This document shows positions 8,013 through 16,019 of a DNA stretch of 64,000 nucleotides, piece after piece. Position 1 is the stretch's first letter. Each line of letters starts with the position of its first letter. The stretch comes from Cellulosimicrobium cellulans (GTDB taxonomy: Bacteria; Actinomycetota; Actinomycetes; Actinomycetales; Cellulomonadaceae), in NCBI RefSeq assembly GCF_016907755.1, contig NZ_JAFBCN010000001.1, forward strand, positions 868,001 through 932,000, given 5' to 3'. Made by a program: the position numbers and the translations under genes. The notes below the pieces were generated by a model that ran no database searches, was not told the origin of the DNA, and saw only the letters and a list, made by a program, of their open reading frames with translations.

Positions 8013-9332
8013 GTGGCTCGCGTCAACGGTCTCCTCGCCGACACGACGCCGTTGCGCATCTCGCCGCCGTTCCGACGGCTGTGGTGGGGCCTCGGCATCT
8101 CCAACCTCGGTTCACAGCTCACGGTCGTCGCCGTCGGCCTCCAGGTCTACGCGCTCACGGGCTCGTCGCTCGCGGTCGGGGTGCTCGGCATCTGCGCCCT
8201 GGTGCCCCTCGTCGTGCTGGGCCTCTACGGCGGCGCGCTCGTCGACGCGTACGACCGCCGCAAGGTCGCCCTCGCGGCGTCGACCGCCCTGTGGGTCATC
8301 ACGGCGCTCATCGCGGTCCAGGCGTGGCTGCACCTGAACTCGGTGGGCGTGCTCTACGGTCTCGTCGCCGCGCAGTCGGCGGCCTTCGCCATCAACAACC
8401 CGGCGCGGTCGGCGATCATCCCGCGCCTCGTCGAGCCACGGCTCCTGCCCGCCGCGAACGCGCTCCAGACGATCGCGTGGAACGTCGCGCTCACGGTCGG
8501 CCCGCTGGGCGGCGCGTTCCTCGTCGCGCTCTGGGGCTACCAGGTCGCCTACACGATCGACGCCGTGCTCTTCACCGCGGCGCTGTGGGCGGTGTGGCGG
8601 CTCCCGGACATCCCGCCCCTCACCGGCGACGACGCCCCGCAGCCCGCGCAGGCGGGGCGGCGGCGCCGGGTCGCGGGGTGGCGGTCCGTCGTCGACGGGC
8701 TGCGGTACCTCGCGACGCAGCCCAACGTCCGCACCACCTTCCTCGCCGACCTCGCCGCGATGGTGCTCGCGTCCCCGCGCGTCCTCCTGCCCGCCGCGGG
8801 CGTCGTGTTCCTCGGCGGGGGCGAGGCGACGACGGGCGTGCTCGCCGCGGCGTTCGCCGTCGGGGCGGTGCTCGCGGGGGTGTTCTCCGGCGGGCTGTCG
8901 CGCGTGCGCTGGCAGGGTCGCGTCATCGTGTGGGCCATCACGGGCTACGGGCTCTCGATCGTGCTGTTCGGCCTCGTCCTGGTGGGGGTCGGGGCGACCA
9001 GCCCCACGACCGTCCTCGTGGGCGGGGTCGTCGCGGCGAGCGTCGCGCTGGCGCTCGCGGGCGCGTCCGACGCCGTGAGCTCCGTCTTCCGGCAGACCAT
9101 CCTGCAGACCGCGACGCCCGACGACATGCGCGGCCGGCTCCAGGGCGTGTTCATCGTCGTCGTCGCGGGCGGGCCACGGCTCGGCGAGCTCGTGCTCGGC
9201 GCCCAGGCGACGTGGGTGGGCGAGGCCTGGGCCGCCGTCGCCGGGGGCGTGGCGTGCGTCGTCGTGCTGTGGGTCGTCGTGCGGTCGCAACGGAAGTTCT
9301 GGCGCTACGACGCCCTCCACCCCGAGCCCTGA
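8013..9332 (+). CDS. MFS exporter (EntS/MFS_3-like)
   Basis: A 439-residue, roughly 12-segment transporter. It opens with FRRLWWGLGISNLGSQLTVV and carries the motif A-like loop DAYDRRKVAL between segments 2 and 3, plus the paired QSAAFAINNPARSAIIPRLV stretch typical of enterobactin-exporter-like MFS proteins. The GTG at 8013 has no clear ribosome-binding site. TAGGCT, a -10-like hexamer, lies about 9 bases upstream, so a leaderless or very short leader transcript is possible. The substrate is unknown; siderophores or drugs are typical of the family. It converges on the HxlR regulator 10 bp away. Confidence 0.87.
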   Translation: MARVNGLLADTTPLRISPPFRRLWWGLGISNLGSQLTVVAVGLQVYALTGSSLAVGVLGICALVPLVVLGLYGGALVDAYDRRKVALAASTALWVITALIAVQAWLHLNSVGVLYGLVAAQSAAFAINNPARSAIIPRLVEPRLLPAANALQTIAWNVALTVGPLGGAFLVALWGYQVAYTIDAVLFTAALWAVWRLPDIPPLTGDDAPQPAQAGRRRRVAGWRSVVDGLRYLATQPNVRTTFLADLAAMVLASPRVLLPAAGVVFLGGGEATTGVLAAAFAVGAVLAGVFSGGLSRVRWQGRVIVWAITGYGLSIVLFGLVLVGVGATSPTTVLVGGVVAASVALALAGASDAVSSVFRQTILQTATPDDMRGRLQGVFIVVVAGGPRLGELVLGAQATWVGEAWAAVAGGVACVVVLWVVVRSQRKFWRYDALHPEP

Positions 9333-9341
9333 GGCGGGCGC

Positions 9342-9770
9342 TCAGCCGATGCGCGTGGCGCCGATCCGCTCGATGCGGTCGCGCCCCCAGTCGCCGAGCG
9401 ACTCGAGCGCCGCGTTGAGCGCGCTGCCGTGCTCGGTGAGGGAGTACTCGACGCGCGGTGGCACCTCGGGGAACACCTCGCGCACGAGCAGGCCGTCGGC
9501 CTCCATCTCGCGGAGCTGCTGGGCGAGCACCTTGTCGCTCACCCCGGGCAGCCCGCGCTTGAGCTCGGCGTACCGACGCACGCCGTGGTCCTCGAGCTCC
9601 CAGAGGACGAGCGACTTCCACTTGCCGCTCACGACGTCCATCGCGGCGTCCAGCCCGCACACGTAGGGGCCGCGTCGCGCGGTGCTCGTGGAGGTGCTCG
9701 CGGAGGTGCCCGCGGAGGTGCCGCCGGGCGTCGCCGCGCCGGGGGAGGTGCGGACCGCCGTCGTCGTCAT
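9342..9770 (-). CDS. HxlR-family winged-helix transcriptional regulator
   Basis: A 142-residue regulator. The first 33 residues are a low-complexity Thr/Ser/Gly/Ala stretch (TSAGTSASTSTSTARR), followed by the HxlR core GPYVCGLDAAMDVVSGKWKS, RRYAELKRGLPGVSDKVLAQ, LREMEADGLLVREVF and EYSLTEHG. The Cys before GLDAAM is at the position that senses quinones or aldehydes in some HxlR/YodB proteins. The gene diverges from two imine-reductase-like genes, and a 6-bp dyad lies in the shared 185-bp region. It probably represses them and itself. Confidence 0.9.
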   Translation of the reverse strand: MTTTAVRTSPGAATPGGTSAGTSASTSTSTARRGPYVCGLDAAMDVVSGKWKSLVLWELEDHGVRRYAELKRGLPGVSDKVLAQQLREMEADGLLVREVFPEVPPRVEYSLTEHGSALNAALESLGDWGRDRIERIGATRIG

Positions 9771-9826
9771 CGTTCGCTCCTTCGTCGCAGACCGGTTCCG
9801 TGCCGGGCGGCGCCCTGACCTGCACG

Positions 9827-9853
9827 CTCACCCTGAGGTGAGAACCCCACCTC
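9827..9853. promoter_or_regulatory. Candidate HxlR operator
   Basis: CTCACC-CTGA-GGTGAG (9827-9842) is a perfect inverted repeat, and a further CACCTC half-site follows at 9848-9853. It lies between the divergent HxlR gene and the IRED operon, the usual place for an HxlR autoregulatory site. Confidence 0.55.
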
Positions 9854-9955
9854 GAAGTGCGTTCTTCCCGGGCGACCGTACGTCGGCGAGCGTGGACGGC
9901 GAGGGCACGCCGCGCCGTCGGCGGCCCGGGCACCACCACCCGACCCGGAGGAACG

Positions 9956-10882
9956 ATGTCTGACCAGCCTGCACGACCCTCGGAACGCGCCGTCACCGTC
10001 CTCGGCCTCGGCGCGATGGGCAGCGCCCTCGCGGCCGCGACCGTCGCCGCCGGTCACCGGACGACTGTGTGGAACCGCACGCCGGGACGGGCGGGCGCGC
10101 TCGTCGAGTCCGGCGCCCGTGAGGCGGCGACGGTGCGCGACGCCGTCACCGCCTCGCCGCTCGTCGTCGCGGTCGTCCTCGACCACGCGTCGGTGCACCA
10201 GACGCTGGACCCCGTCGCGGACGCGCTCGCGGGCCGGGCGCTCGTCAACCTCGTGACGACGACGCCCGAGGAGTCGCGCGAGCTCGCCGCCTGGGCCGCG
10301 GCCCACGGCATCGACTACCTCGACGGCGGGATCATGGCCGTCCCGGGGATGATCGGCGGGCCGGGGGCCGAGGTCCTGTACAGCGGGTCGCGCGCCGCGT
10401 TCGACGACGCCCGGCCCGTGCTCGACACGTGGGGCGAGAGCACGTGGCTCGGCGAGGACCCCGGCCTCGCGCCGCTCTACGACCTCGCGCTGCTCGCGAG
10501 CATGTACGCGATGTTCGCGGGCTTCTTCCACGGCGTCGCGATGGTCGGGACGGCCGGCGTGAGCGCGACGGACTTCGCGCGCCGAGCGGCACCCTGGCTC
10601 GTCGCGATGACGTCGGGGCTCGCGGAGTACGCGGACGTCGTCGACCGCCGCGACTACGGGGGGCCCGGGCAGCAGAGCCTCGCGTTCTCGGACCCGTCGG
10701 ACATCATCCGCGCGAGCGAGGAGGCCGGGCTCGCGACCGACGTCGTCGCGGCCGTCCAGGCGCTCGTGCACCGCCAGATCGACGCCGGCCACGGAGCCGA
10801 CGGGTTCGCGCGCGCCGTCGAGAGCATCCGGAGTCCCGTCCGCACCCCCGTCAGCGACGCCACCGCAGGAGGAGCCCGATGA
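9956..10882 (+). CDS. NADP-dependent imine reductase-like oxidoreductase (IRED/beta-hydroxyacid dehydrogenase superfamily), copy 1
   Basis: A 308-residue enzyme with an N-terminal Rossmann fold (TVLGLGAMGSALAAATVAAG, residues 14-33) and VWNRT, whose Arg favours NADPH. It carries the IRED-type segment GGIMAVPGMIGGPGAEVLYSG and an all-helical C-terminal dimerisation domain. Imine reductases reduce cyclic imines such as pyrrolines; the natural substrate here is unknown. The ATG at 9956 has a strong GGAGG site 5 bases upstream. Its stop overlaps the start of a second IRED-like gene. Divergent from HxlR, so probably induced by an electrophile or aldehyde. Confidence 0.82.
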   Translation: MSDQPARPSERAVTVLGLGAMGSALAAATVAAGHRTTVWNRTPGRAGALVESGAREAATVRDAVTASPLVVAVVLDHASVHQTLDPVADALAGRALVNLVTTTPEESRELAAWAAAHGIDYLDGGIMAVPGMIGGPGAEVLYSGSRAAFDDARPVLDTWGESTWLGEDPGLAPLYDLALLASMYAMFAGFFHGVAMVGTAGVSATDFARRAAPWLVAMTSGLAEYADVVDRRDYGGPGQQSLAFSDPSDIIRASEEAGLATDVVAAVQALVHRQIDAGHGADGFARAVESIRSPVRTPVSDATAGGAR

Positions 10883-11790
10883 GCACGCCCGCACCCGTCA
10901 CCCTGATCGGTCTCGGCCCGATGGGCCGGGCCATGGCCCGCACGCTGCTCGCCGCGGGCCACCCCGTCACCGTGTGGAACCGCACGCCGTCGCGTGCCGA
11001 CGCGCTCGTCACCGAGGGCGCGGTCCTCGCCGCGTCGCCGGCCGAGGCGGTGGCGGCGAGCGACGTCGTCGTGCTGAGCCTGACCGACTACGCGGCGATG
11101 TACGACGTCCTGGGCGCGGCGACCGAGACTCTGCGCGGCCGGACCGTCGTCAACCTCAGCTCCGACACCCCGGAGGCGACGCGCGTCGCCGCGCGGTGGG
11201 CCGCCGACCAGGGCGCGACCCTCGTGACCGGGGGCGTCATGGCGCCGCCGCCGATGGTCGGGACCGCGGAGTCGTACGTCTACTACTCCGGTCCGGAGGC
11301 GGCGTTCCACGCCCACGAGAGCATGCTCGCGCTGCTCGGCGCGCCCCGCTACCTCGGTGCCGACCCGGGGCTCGCGCAGCTCCTGTACCAGGCGCAGCTC
11401 GACGTGTTCCTCACCGCGCTGTCGGGCGTCGCGCACGCGGCAGCGCTCGCGCAGGCCGCCGGGGTCCCGCCCACGCAGTTCGTCCCGGAGGCGCTGCAGA
11501 CCCTCGTCGACACGCCTGCCATGCTCGGGGCCGACGGCGCGGCGGGCGCGGAGTTCGAGACCGGCGTGCACCCCGGGCACCTGAGCACCGCGACGATGAT
11601 GGGCGCGACCGCGGCGCACGTCCTCGGGGCGAGCGAGGAGCTCGGCGTCGACGACGCGCTGCCGCGCGCGGTCCTGTCGCACTACGAGCGCGCGCTCGCG
11701 GCCGGTCACGGGCGGGACGGCTGGACGGCGATCTTCGAGGTGATCAAGGCGCAGCCGGTCGCGGCGCAGAGCGTCGGTGGCGCGGCCTAG
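10879..11790 (+). CDS. NADP-dependent imine reductase-like oxidoreductase, copy 2
   Basis: A 303-residue paralogue of the preceding gene: LIGLGPMGRAMARTLLAAG, VWNRTPSRA, TGGVMAPPPMVGTAESYVYY and a helical C-terminal half. The ATG overlaps the previous TGA by 4 bp and has AGGAGGAG upstream. Copies 1 and 2 differ in the active-site helices (DLALLASMYAMF against QAQLDVFLTALS), so they are not a recent duplicate; they may form a heterodimer or act on different imines. Only 9 bp separate its stop from the pentapeptide-repeat gene, which may be co-transcribed. Confidence 0.82.
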   Translation: MSTPAPVTLIGLGPMGRAMARTLLAAGHPVTVWNRTPSRADALVTEGAVLAASPAEAVAASDVVVLSLTDYAAMYDVLGAATETLRGRTVVNLSSDTPEATRVAARWAADQGATLVTGGVMAPPPMVGTAESYVYYSGPEAAFHAHESMLALLGAPRYLGADPGLAQLLYQAQLDVFLTALSGVAHAAALAQAAGVPPTQFVPEALQTLVDTPAMLGADGAAGAEFETGVHPGHLSTATMMGATAAHVLGASEELGVDDALPRAVLSHYERALAAGHGRDGWTAIFEVIKAQPVAAQSVGGAA

Positions 11791-11799
11791 GCTCGGGCC

Positions 11800-12465
11800 G
11801 TGCCACCCAAGAAGCCGACGACCGAGCCGCCCGTGATCGACCCCGTCGTGCTGGACGACCTCCAGCGCGGCGACGCCTACGACCTCGAGGCGGAGGCCGA
11901 CCTCGAGGGGTTCGAGCTCGTCGACCTCCGCCTCGACCGGCTCGACCTGCACGGCGCGAGCGTGTTCTCCACGCGGCTCGACCAGGTGCGCGCCGACGAG
12001 GCGGACCTCGGGGCGGTGACGCTCACGGAGGTGGTGCTCGACCGCCTCGACGTGCCCGTGCTGCGCGGGACGCGCGGCCGGTGGCGCGAGGTCGAGGTGC
12101 ACGGTGCGCGCCTCGGCTCGGCCGAGCTCTACGAGTCGTCGTGGGCGGGGGTCCGGTTCGTGGGCTGCAAGCTCGGGTTCGTCAACCTGCGCGGCGCGAC
12201 CCTGCGGGACGTGGTGTTCACCGACTGCACGATCGACGAGCTCGACCTCGTCGCGGCGGACGCGCTGCGCGTGGCGTTCGAGGGCACGCGCGTCCGCCGG
12301 CTCGACGTGCAGGCCTCCACGCTGGCGCACGTCGACCTGCGCGGCGCGGAGATCGACGAGCTGAGCGGGATCGAGTCCCTGCGCGGCTCGACGATCGACT
12401 CCATGCAGCTCGCGCGCCTCGCCGCGACGTTCGCGCACAGCCTCGGCATCACGGTGACGGACTGA
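11800..12465 (+). CDS. Pentapeptide-repeat-like protein
   Basis: A 221-residue protein. From about residue 35 it repeats A(D/N)LXX-like units: DLRLDRLDLHGASV, ADLGAVTLTEVVLDRLDV, FVNLRGATLRDVVFTDCTID and HVDLRGAEIDEL. These suggest a right-handed quadrilateral beta-helix. Such proteins can mimic DNA (Qnr/MfpA) or serve as scaffolds; nothing here shows which. The GTG at 11800 has no clear ribosome-binding site, and a TAGGCT element lies 10 bases upstream, so a leaderless start is possible. Its stop overlaps the kinase start by 1 bp. Confidence 0.75.
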   Translation: MPPKKPTTEPPVIDPVVLDDLQRGDAYDLEAEADLEGFELVDLRLDRLDLHGASVFSTRLDQVRADEADLGAVTLTEVVLDRLDVPVLRGTRGRWREVEVHGARLGSAELYESSWAGVRFVGCKLGFVNLRGATLRDVVFTDCTIDELDLVAADALRVAFEGTRVRRLDVQASTLAHVDLRGAEIDELSGIESLRGSTIDSMQLARLAATFAHSLGITVTD

Positions 12466-13328
12466 TGGCGCCCGCCGCGGCCGAGGTCCTCGTCGCCGGG
12501 CCGGCGTCGTGGAACCTCCTCGTCCAGCTCGACGAGCTGCCCGCGCCCACGCCCCACACCGTCTTCGCCCGGTCGCACCGCGCCACCGTGGGCGGGACGT
12601 CGGCGGGCAAGGCGCTCAACCTCGCCCGCCTGGGCCGGTCGGTGCTGCTGCGCACCGTCCTCGGGGCGGACGACGACGCCGCGCGGGTCCGTTCCGTGCT
12701 CGAGGGCGCGGGCGTCTCGGTGCTCGCGGAGCCCTCGCCCGACGGGCGCACCGAGAGCCACCTCAACCTCATGGACGACGACGGCGGGCGCGTCTCGGTC
12801 TACCTGCGTGCGCCGGGCGAGGTGCCCGCGCAGGGCGCGTCGTGGGACGCCGCGGTCGCGGCGCTCGACGCGGCGGCGGCCGTCGTCGTGGACCTCGCGG
12901 TCCCGGCGCTGCCCGTGCTCGACCTCGCGGTGTCCCGCGGGCGCGACGTCTGGGTCGACCTCCACGACTACGACGGCGAGTCCGCGTTCCACCGGCCGTG
13001 GGTCGAGGCAGGGACGCACGTGTTCCTCAGCGGGGACCGGCTGGAGGACTGGCGCGGCTTCATGTCCGCGCGGGTCGACGCGGGCGCGCGGCTCGTGGTG
13101 TGCACGCACGGGTCGCGCGGCGCCGTCGCGCTCACGCCCGAGGGAGGGTTCGTCGAGGTGCCCGCGGAGCACGTGCCGCACGTCGTCGACACGAACGGTG
13201 CGGGCGACGGCTTCTTCGCGGGCTTCCTCGACGCCCACCTGCGCGGGGCGGGCGTCGAGGAGGCGATGACGGCGGGCGCCCGGCACGCGGCGCGCGTCGT
13301 GCAGAGCCCGGACCTCGTCCCGGCCTGA
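12465..13328 (+). CDS. PfkB-family carbohydrate kinase
   Basis: A 287-residue kinase of the ribokinase fold. N-terminal substrate-site features are VGGTSAGKALNLARLGRSV (residues 42-60) and an ADDDAARV segment. The C-terminal PfkB signature DTNGAGDGFFAGFLDAHL carries the catalytic Asp and the GAGD anion hole. The ATG at 12465 overlaps the stop of the pentapeptide gene, so the two are coupled. The substrate is likely a sugar or nucleoside but cannot be told from sequence. Longer in-frame extensions upstream run through other genes and were rejected. Confidence 0.88.
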   Translation: MAPAAAEVLVAGPASWNLLVQLDELPAPTPHTVFARSHRATVGGTSAGKALNLARLGRSVLLRTVLGADDDAARVRSVLEGAGVSVLAEPSPDGRTESHLNLMDDDGGRVSVYLRAPGEVPAQGASWDAAVAALDAAAAVVVDLAVPALPVLDLAVSRGRDVWVDLHDYDGESAFHRPWVEAGTHVFLSGDRLEDWRGFMSARVDAGARLVVCTHGSRGAVALTPEGGFVEVPAEHVPHVVDTNGAGDGFFAGFLDAHLRGAGVEEAMTAGARHAARVVQSPDLVPA

Positions 13329-13370
13329 CCCGCGACGCACGGCGACCGCGTGCCGGCCGGCGGGTGCCGG

Positions 13371-14435
13371 TCAGCGCACGGCGCCGACCTGCTCGGCCAC
13401 GGGCGCGACGTCGTCCGCCTCGCGCAGGGCGGCGACGGTCGCCGCGCCGCGGTCGCGGAAGTGGCCGACGAGCGACAGCAGCAGCCCGAGCACGGCCCAT
13501 CCGGTGAGCACGAGCCAGGGGAACGTCGTGTCCGCGGCGGGGAAGTACGACAGGTCGCGCAGCAGCGTCGCGGACGCGCCCGGCGGGAACCACTGCCCGA
13601 CGGCGCCCCACGGGCTGAGCAGGAACTCGACCGGCATCGCGGCCGCGGAGAGCGGGTTCGCGACGAGCAGGAACAGGACCGGCCCGACCGCGATGCCGGG
13701 GCGGCCGAGCACCGCGACGGCTCCGACGATCGTGCCCCCGATGCCGAGCAGCGTCAGCCCCACGGCGAGCGAGTCGGCGAGGTACGCGCCGTGCAGGCCG
13801 CCGAGCCCGTGCAGGATCCCCGCGATCGCGAGCCCGCCGACCACCGAGTAGACCCCGAGCGCCGCGACGCGCCGCCATACCCCGACGACCGCGAGCGAGA
13901 TCGCGATGCCGCCGACCATCCCGCCGAGCACGAGCGGGAACGACGCCGCGGCGAGGGTGGACCCGCGCGGGTCGTCGACCGAGAGCGGGACGACGTCGGT
14001 CACCGCCACGGTCGGGACCGCCTCGGCGGGCGCACCCTGCGCCGCCGCGGCGGCGTCGACCTGCGCCTGGAGCGCGGGCTGGAGCCCGGCGAGGAGCTGC
14101 GCGACGGCGGGGCTCGCCGCCGAGGCGGCGAGGACCTCCGGCTGCTGGCCGAGGACGAGCGCGCCGTACGCGTCGCGGGACTCGACGAGGTCGACGGCCG
14201 CGTCGCGGTCGGCGACGGCGACGAGCTCGATCGCGCCCTCGGCGTTCTGGTCCAGCCCGGCCTGCACCTGGGCGACGACGGCGGGGTCGCCCGCGGCCGC
14301 GACCGGGAGGTCCTTCGGCTCGGCGGTGACGGAGGGCCAGAGGAATGCGAGGACGACGACCGCGACGAGGGCGACGAGCCCGACGGCGGTCGTCACGACG
14401 CGCGGCCAGTGCGTGTGCGGGGCGGCGGAGCTCAT
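13371..14435 (-). CDS. ABC-2-type permease-like membrane protein (YhgE/Pip-like)
   Basis: A 354-residue protein with one N-terminal membrane segment (TTAVGLVALVAVVVLAFLW), an external domain of about 130 residues rich in Ala/Gln, then five or six segments (from about residue 165) with loops such as WFPPGASATLL. The layout resembles YhgE/Pip or ABC-2 permease components, but no ATPase is adjacent. It diverges from a TetR gene whose two palindromic sites cover this gene's promoter, which fits a TetR-controlled efflux or envelope protein. The start lies just downstream of the TetR sites. Confidence 0.68.
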   Translation of the reverse strand: MSSAAPHTHWPRVVTTAVGLVALVAVVVLAFLWPSVTAEPKDLPVAAAGDPAVVAQVQAGLDQNAEGAIELVAVADRDAAVDLVESRDAYGALVLGQQPEVLAASAASPAVAQLLAGLQPALQAQVDAAAAAQGAPAEAVPTVAVTDVVPLSVDDPRGSTLAAASFPLVLGGMVGGIAISLAVVGVWRRVAALGVYSVVGGLAIAGILHGLGGLHGAYLADSLAVGLTLLGIGGTIVGAVAVLGRPGIAVGPVLFLLVANPLSAAAMPVEFLLSPWGAVGQWFPPGASATLLRDLSYFPAADTTFPWLVLTGWAVLGLLLSLVGHFRDRGAATVAALREADDVAPVAEQVGAVR

Positions 14436-14452
14436 GGGGAGACCTCTCGTAA

Positions 14453-14466
14453 AACGAATGTTCGTT
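14453..14466. promoter_or_regulatory. TetR operator-like dyad 1
   Basis: AACGAA-TG-TTCGTT, perfect 6-bp arms, 18 bp before the membrane-protein start. It shares the GAACG/CGTTC core with the second dyad 50 bp away. Confidence 0.65.
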
Positions 14467-14502
14467 CTCTATAGGGTCGACCTGCCCGTCGCCTCCTGTC
14501 AA

Positions 14503-14514
14503 GAACGATCGTTC
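14503..14514. promoter_or_regulatory. TetR operator-like dyad 2
   Basis: The perfect 12-bp palindrome GAACGATCGTTC lies 17 bp before the TetR ATG. With dyad 1 it would let one regulator control both divergent genes. Confidence 0.65.
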
Positions 14515-14530
14515 GGTTTAGGGTGGGCGG

Positions 14531-15124
14531 ATGCCCCGGGTGAGTGACGAGTACCGAGCGCAGCGGCGCGACGACATCGCCGCCGCCGCCCTGCGCGTGT
14601 TCCGCCGCAAGGGCTTCGCCGCCACCTCGATGGCGGAGATCATCGCCGAGTCCGGACTGTCCGCCGGGGCGATCTACGGCTACTACGACTCCAAGATGGC
14701 GATCGTGCACGACGTCGCGGGCCGGATCGTCGGCGGGCGCATCGCCGACGTCGAACGGCTCGCCGAGCGCGACCCGCTCCCTCCGCCGTCCGACCTGGTC
14801 GGCGTCCTCATGCACGGGGTGGTCCGCGAGATCGGCAGCACCGCGATCCTGCTCCAGGTCTGGGGCGAGGCCGTGACCGACCCGCGCATCCTCGAGTTCG
14901 CCTCGGCCGTCCTCGCCCGCCTGCGCTCGGTCTTCGCCGACTACGTCGCCGCCTGGCACGAGCGCACCCACGGCCTCGACCCCGCACGCGCGGCCGAGCT
15001 CGGCGCCGAGCAGGCGCCGCTGTTCGTCGCCGCGTGCCAAGGCTTCATCGTCCAGAGCGCGCTGATGGGCGACTTCGACCCCGACGCCTATCTCGACCGC
15101 ACGACCGGCCACCTCCCGCGCTGA
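14531..15124 (+). CDS. TetR/AcrR-family transcriptional regulator
   Basis: A 197-residue repressor. The N-terminal DNA-binding domain is textbook (RRDDIAAAALRVFRRKGFAA, TSMAEIIAESGLSAGAIYGY, then YYDSKMAIV), and the C-terminal domain is helical and ligand-binding. It diverges from the YhgE-like membrane gene with two GAACG dyads between them, so it most likely represses that gene and itself in response to a small molecule. The ATG at 14531 lies directly after the promoter region with only a GGTGGGCGG ribosome-binding site. Confidence 0.92.
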   Translation: MPRVSDEYRAQRRDDIAAAALRVFRRKGFAATSMAEIIAESGLSAGAIYGYYDSKMAIVHDVAGRIVGGRIADVERLAERDPLPPPSDLVGVLMHGVVREIGSTAILLQVWGEAVTDPRILEFASAVLARLRSVFADYVAAWHERTHGLDPARAAELGAEQAPLFVAACQGFIVQSALMGDFDPDAYLDRTTGHLPR

Positions 15125-15239
15125 CTCCGCCCGGCCGACCTGGGGTCTCCGTCGCGCGACCGAGGTTCTCCCTCGTGGGCGCGGCGATTCTCGGGCCGGG
15201 TCGTCGCTGCGGGCCGGGGTCGTGCCGCGGGGTCGGCCG

Positions 15240-16019
15240 TCAGGCGAGGCCGGTGTCGCGGGCGACGATGGCCGCCTGCATGCGGGTCGCGACGCCGAGC
15301 TTGGCGAGGACGCGCGAGACGTGCGTCTTGGCCGTGGCCTCGGTGATGTAGAGGTCGGTCGCGATGCCCTGGTTGGAGAGGCCGCGGCCGAGCGCCGCGA
15401 GCACGTCGACCTCGCGGGGCGTGAGGTCGGCGAGCCGTGGGTCCTGTGCCGAGCCGTGCGCCTCGGCGTGCGGCCCGGCGGCGGGTGCCGGGGGGCCACC
15501 GGCCGTGCCCGACGTCGGCCCTGCGGCCGAGGGGCCCGGCTGGCCCGGGCGGGCGGACGAGCCCGGGCGCGGGGCGCCGTCGGGCACCGGGCCGCGGGCG
15601 AACGCGGCGAGGAGGCGGCGGGTGACCTCGGGCGCGAGGACGCCGTCGCCGTCGGCGACGCGGCGGACCGCGTCGATCAGGGCGGCAGGCTCCGCGGTCT
15701 TGAGGAGGAACCCCGCGGCACCGGCGCGGAGCGCGCCGTCGACGTACTCGTCGAGGTCGAAGGTCGTGAGCACGAGCACCTCGGCGAGGCCCTCCGCGGT
15801 GATGGCGCGGGTGGCCTCGATGCCGTCGACCCCGGGCATGCGCAGGTCCATGAGCACGACGTCAGGGCGCAGCGCCCGGGCGTTGGTGATCGCGGCCGTC
15901 CCGTCGGACGCCTCGCCGACGACCTCGACGTCGTCCGCGGCGTCGAGCAGGAGACGCAGGCCCGCGCGGATCGCCGCGTGGTCGTCGGCCAGCAGCACCC
16001 GGACCGGGCGGCGTGTCAC
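15240..16019 (-). CDS. NarL/LuxR-family response regulator
   Basis: A 259-residue response regulator. The receiver domain has the acidic pair DDH (12-14), phospho-acceptor Asp58 in VVLMDLRMPG and Lys in FLLKTAEP. A Pro/Gly/Ala-rich linker (about residues 150-195) is unusually long, then the LuxR HTH begins LTPREVDVLAALGRGLSNQG and ends VARDTGLA. The GTG at 16019 overlaps the kinase stop by 4 bp, so the pair is translationally coupled. Targets are unknown; the GAP-family exporter gene diverges from the kinase and is a candidate. Confidence 0.93.
   Translation of the reverse strand: MTRRPVRVLLADDHAAIRAGLRLLLDAADDVEVVGEASDGTAAITNARALRPDVVLMDLRMPGVDGIEATRAITAEGLAEVLVLTTFDLDEYVDGALRAGAAGFLLKTAEPAALIDAVRRVADGDGVLAPEVTRRLLAAFARGPVPDGAPRPGSSARPGQPGPSAAGPTSGTAGGPPAPAAGPHAEAHGSAQDPRLADLTPREVDVLAALGRGLSNQGIATDLYITEATAKTHVSRVLAKLGVATRMQAAIVARDTGLA

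Noticed and set aside
12465-13328. Much longer start for the PfkB kinase (from 10974)
   Set aside because: The extension reads through the second IRED and pentapeptide genes in another frame. The ATG at 12465 matches the conserved kinase start.
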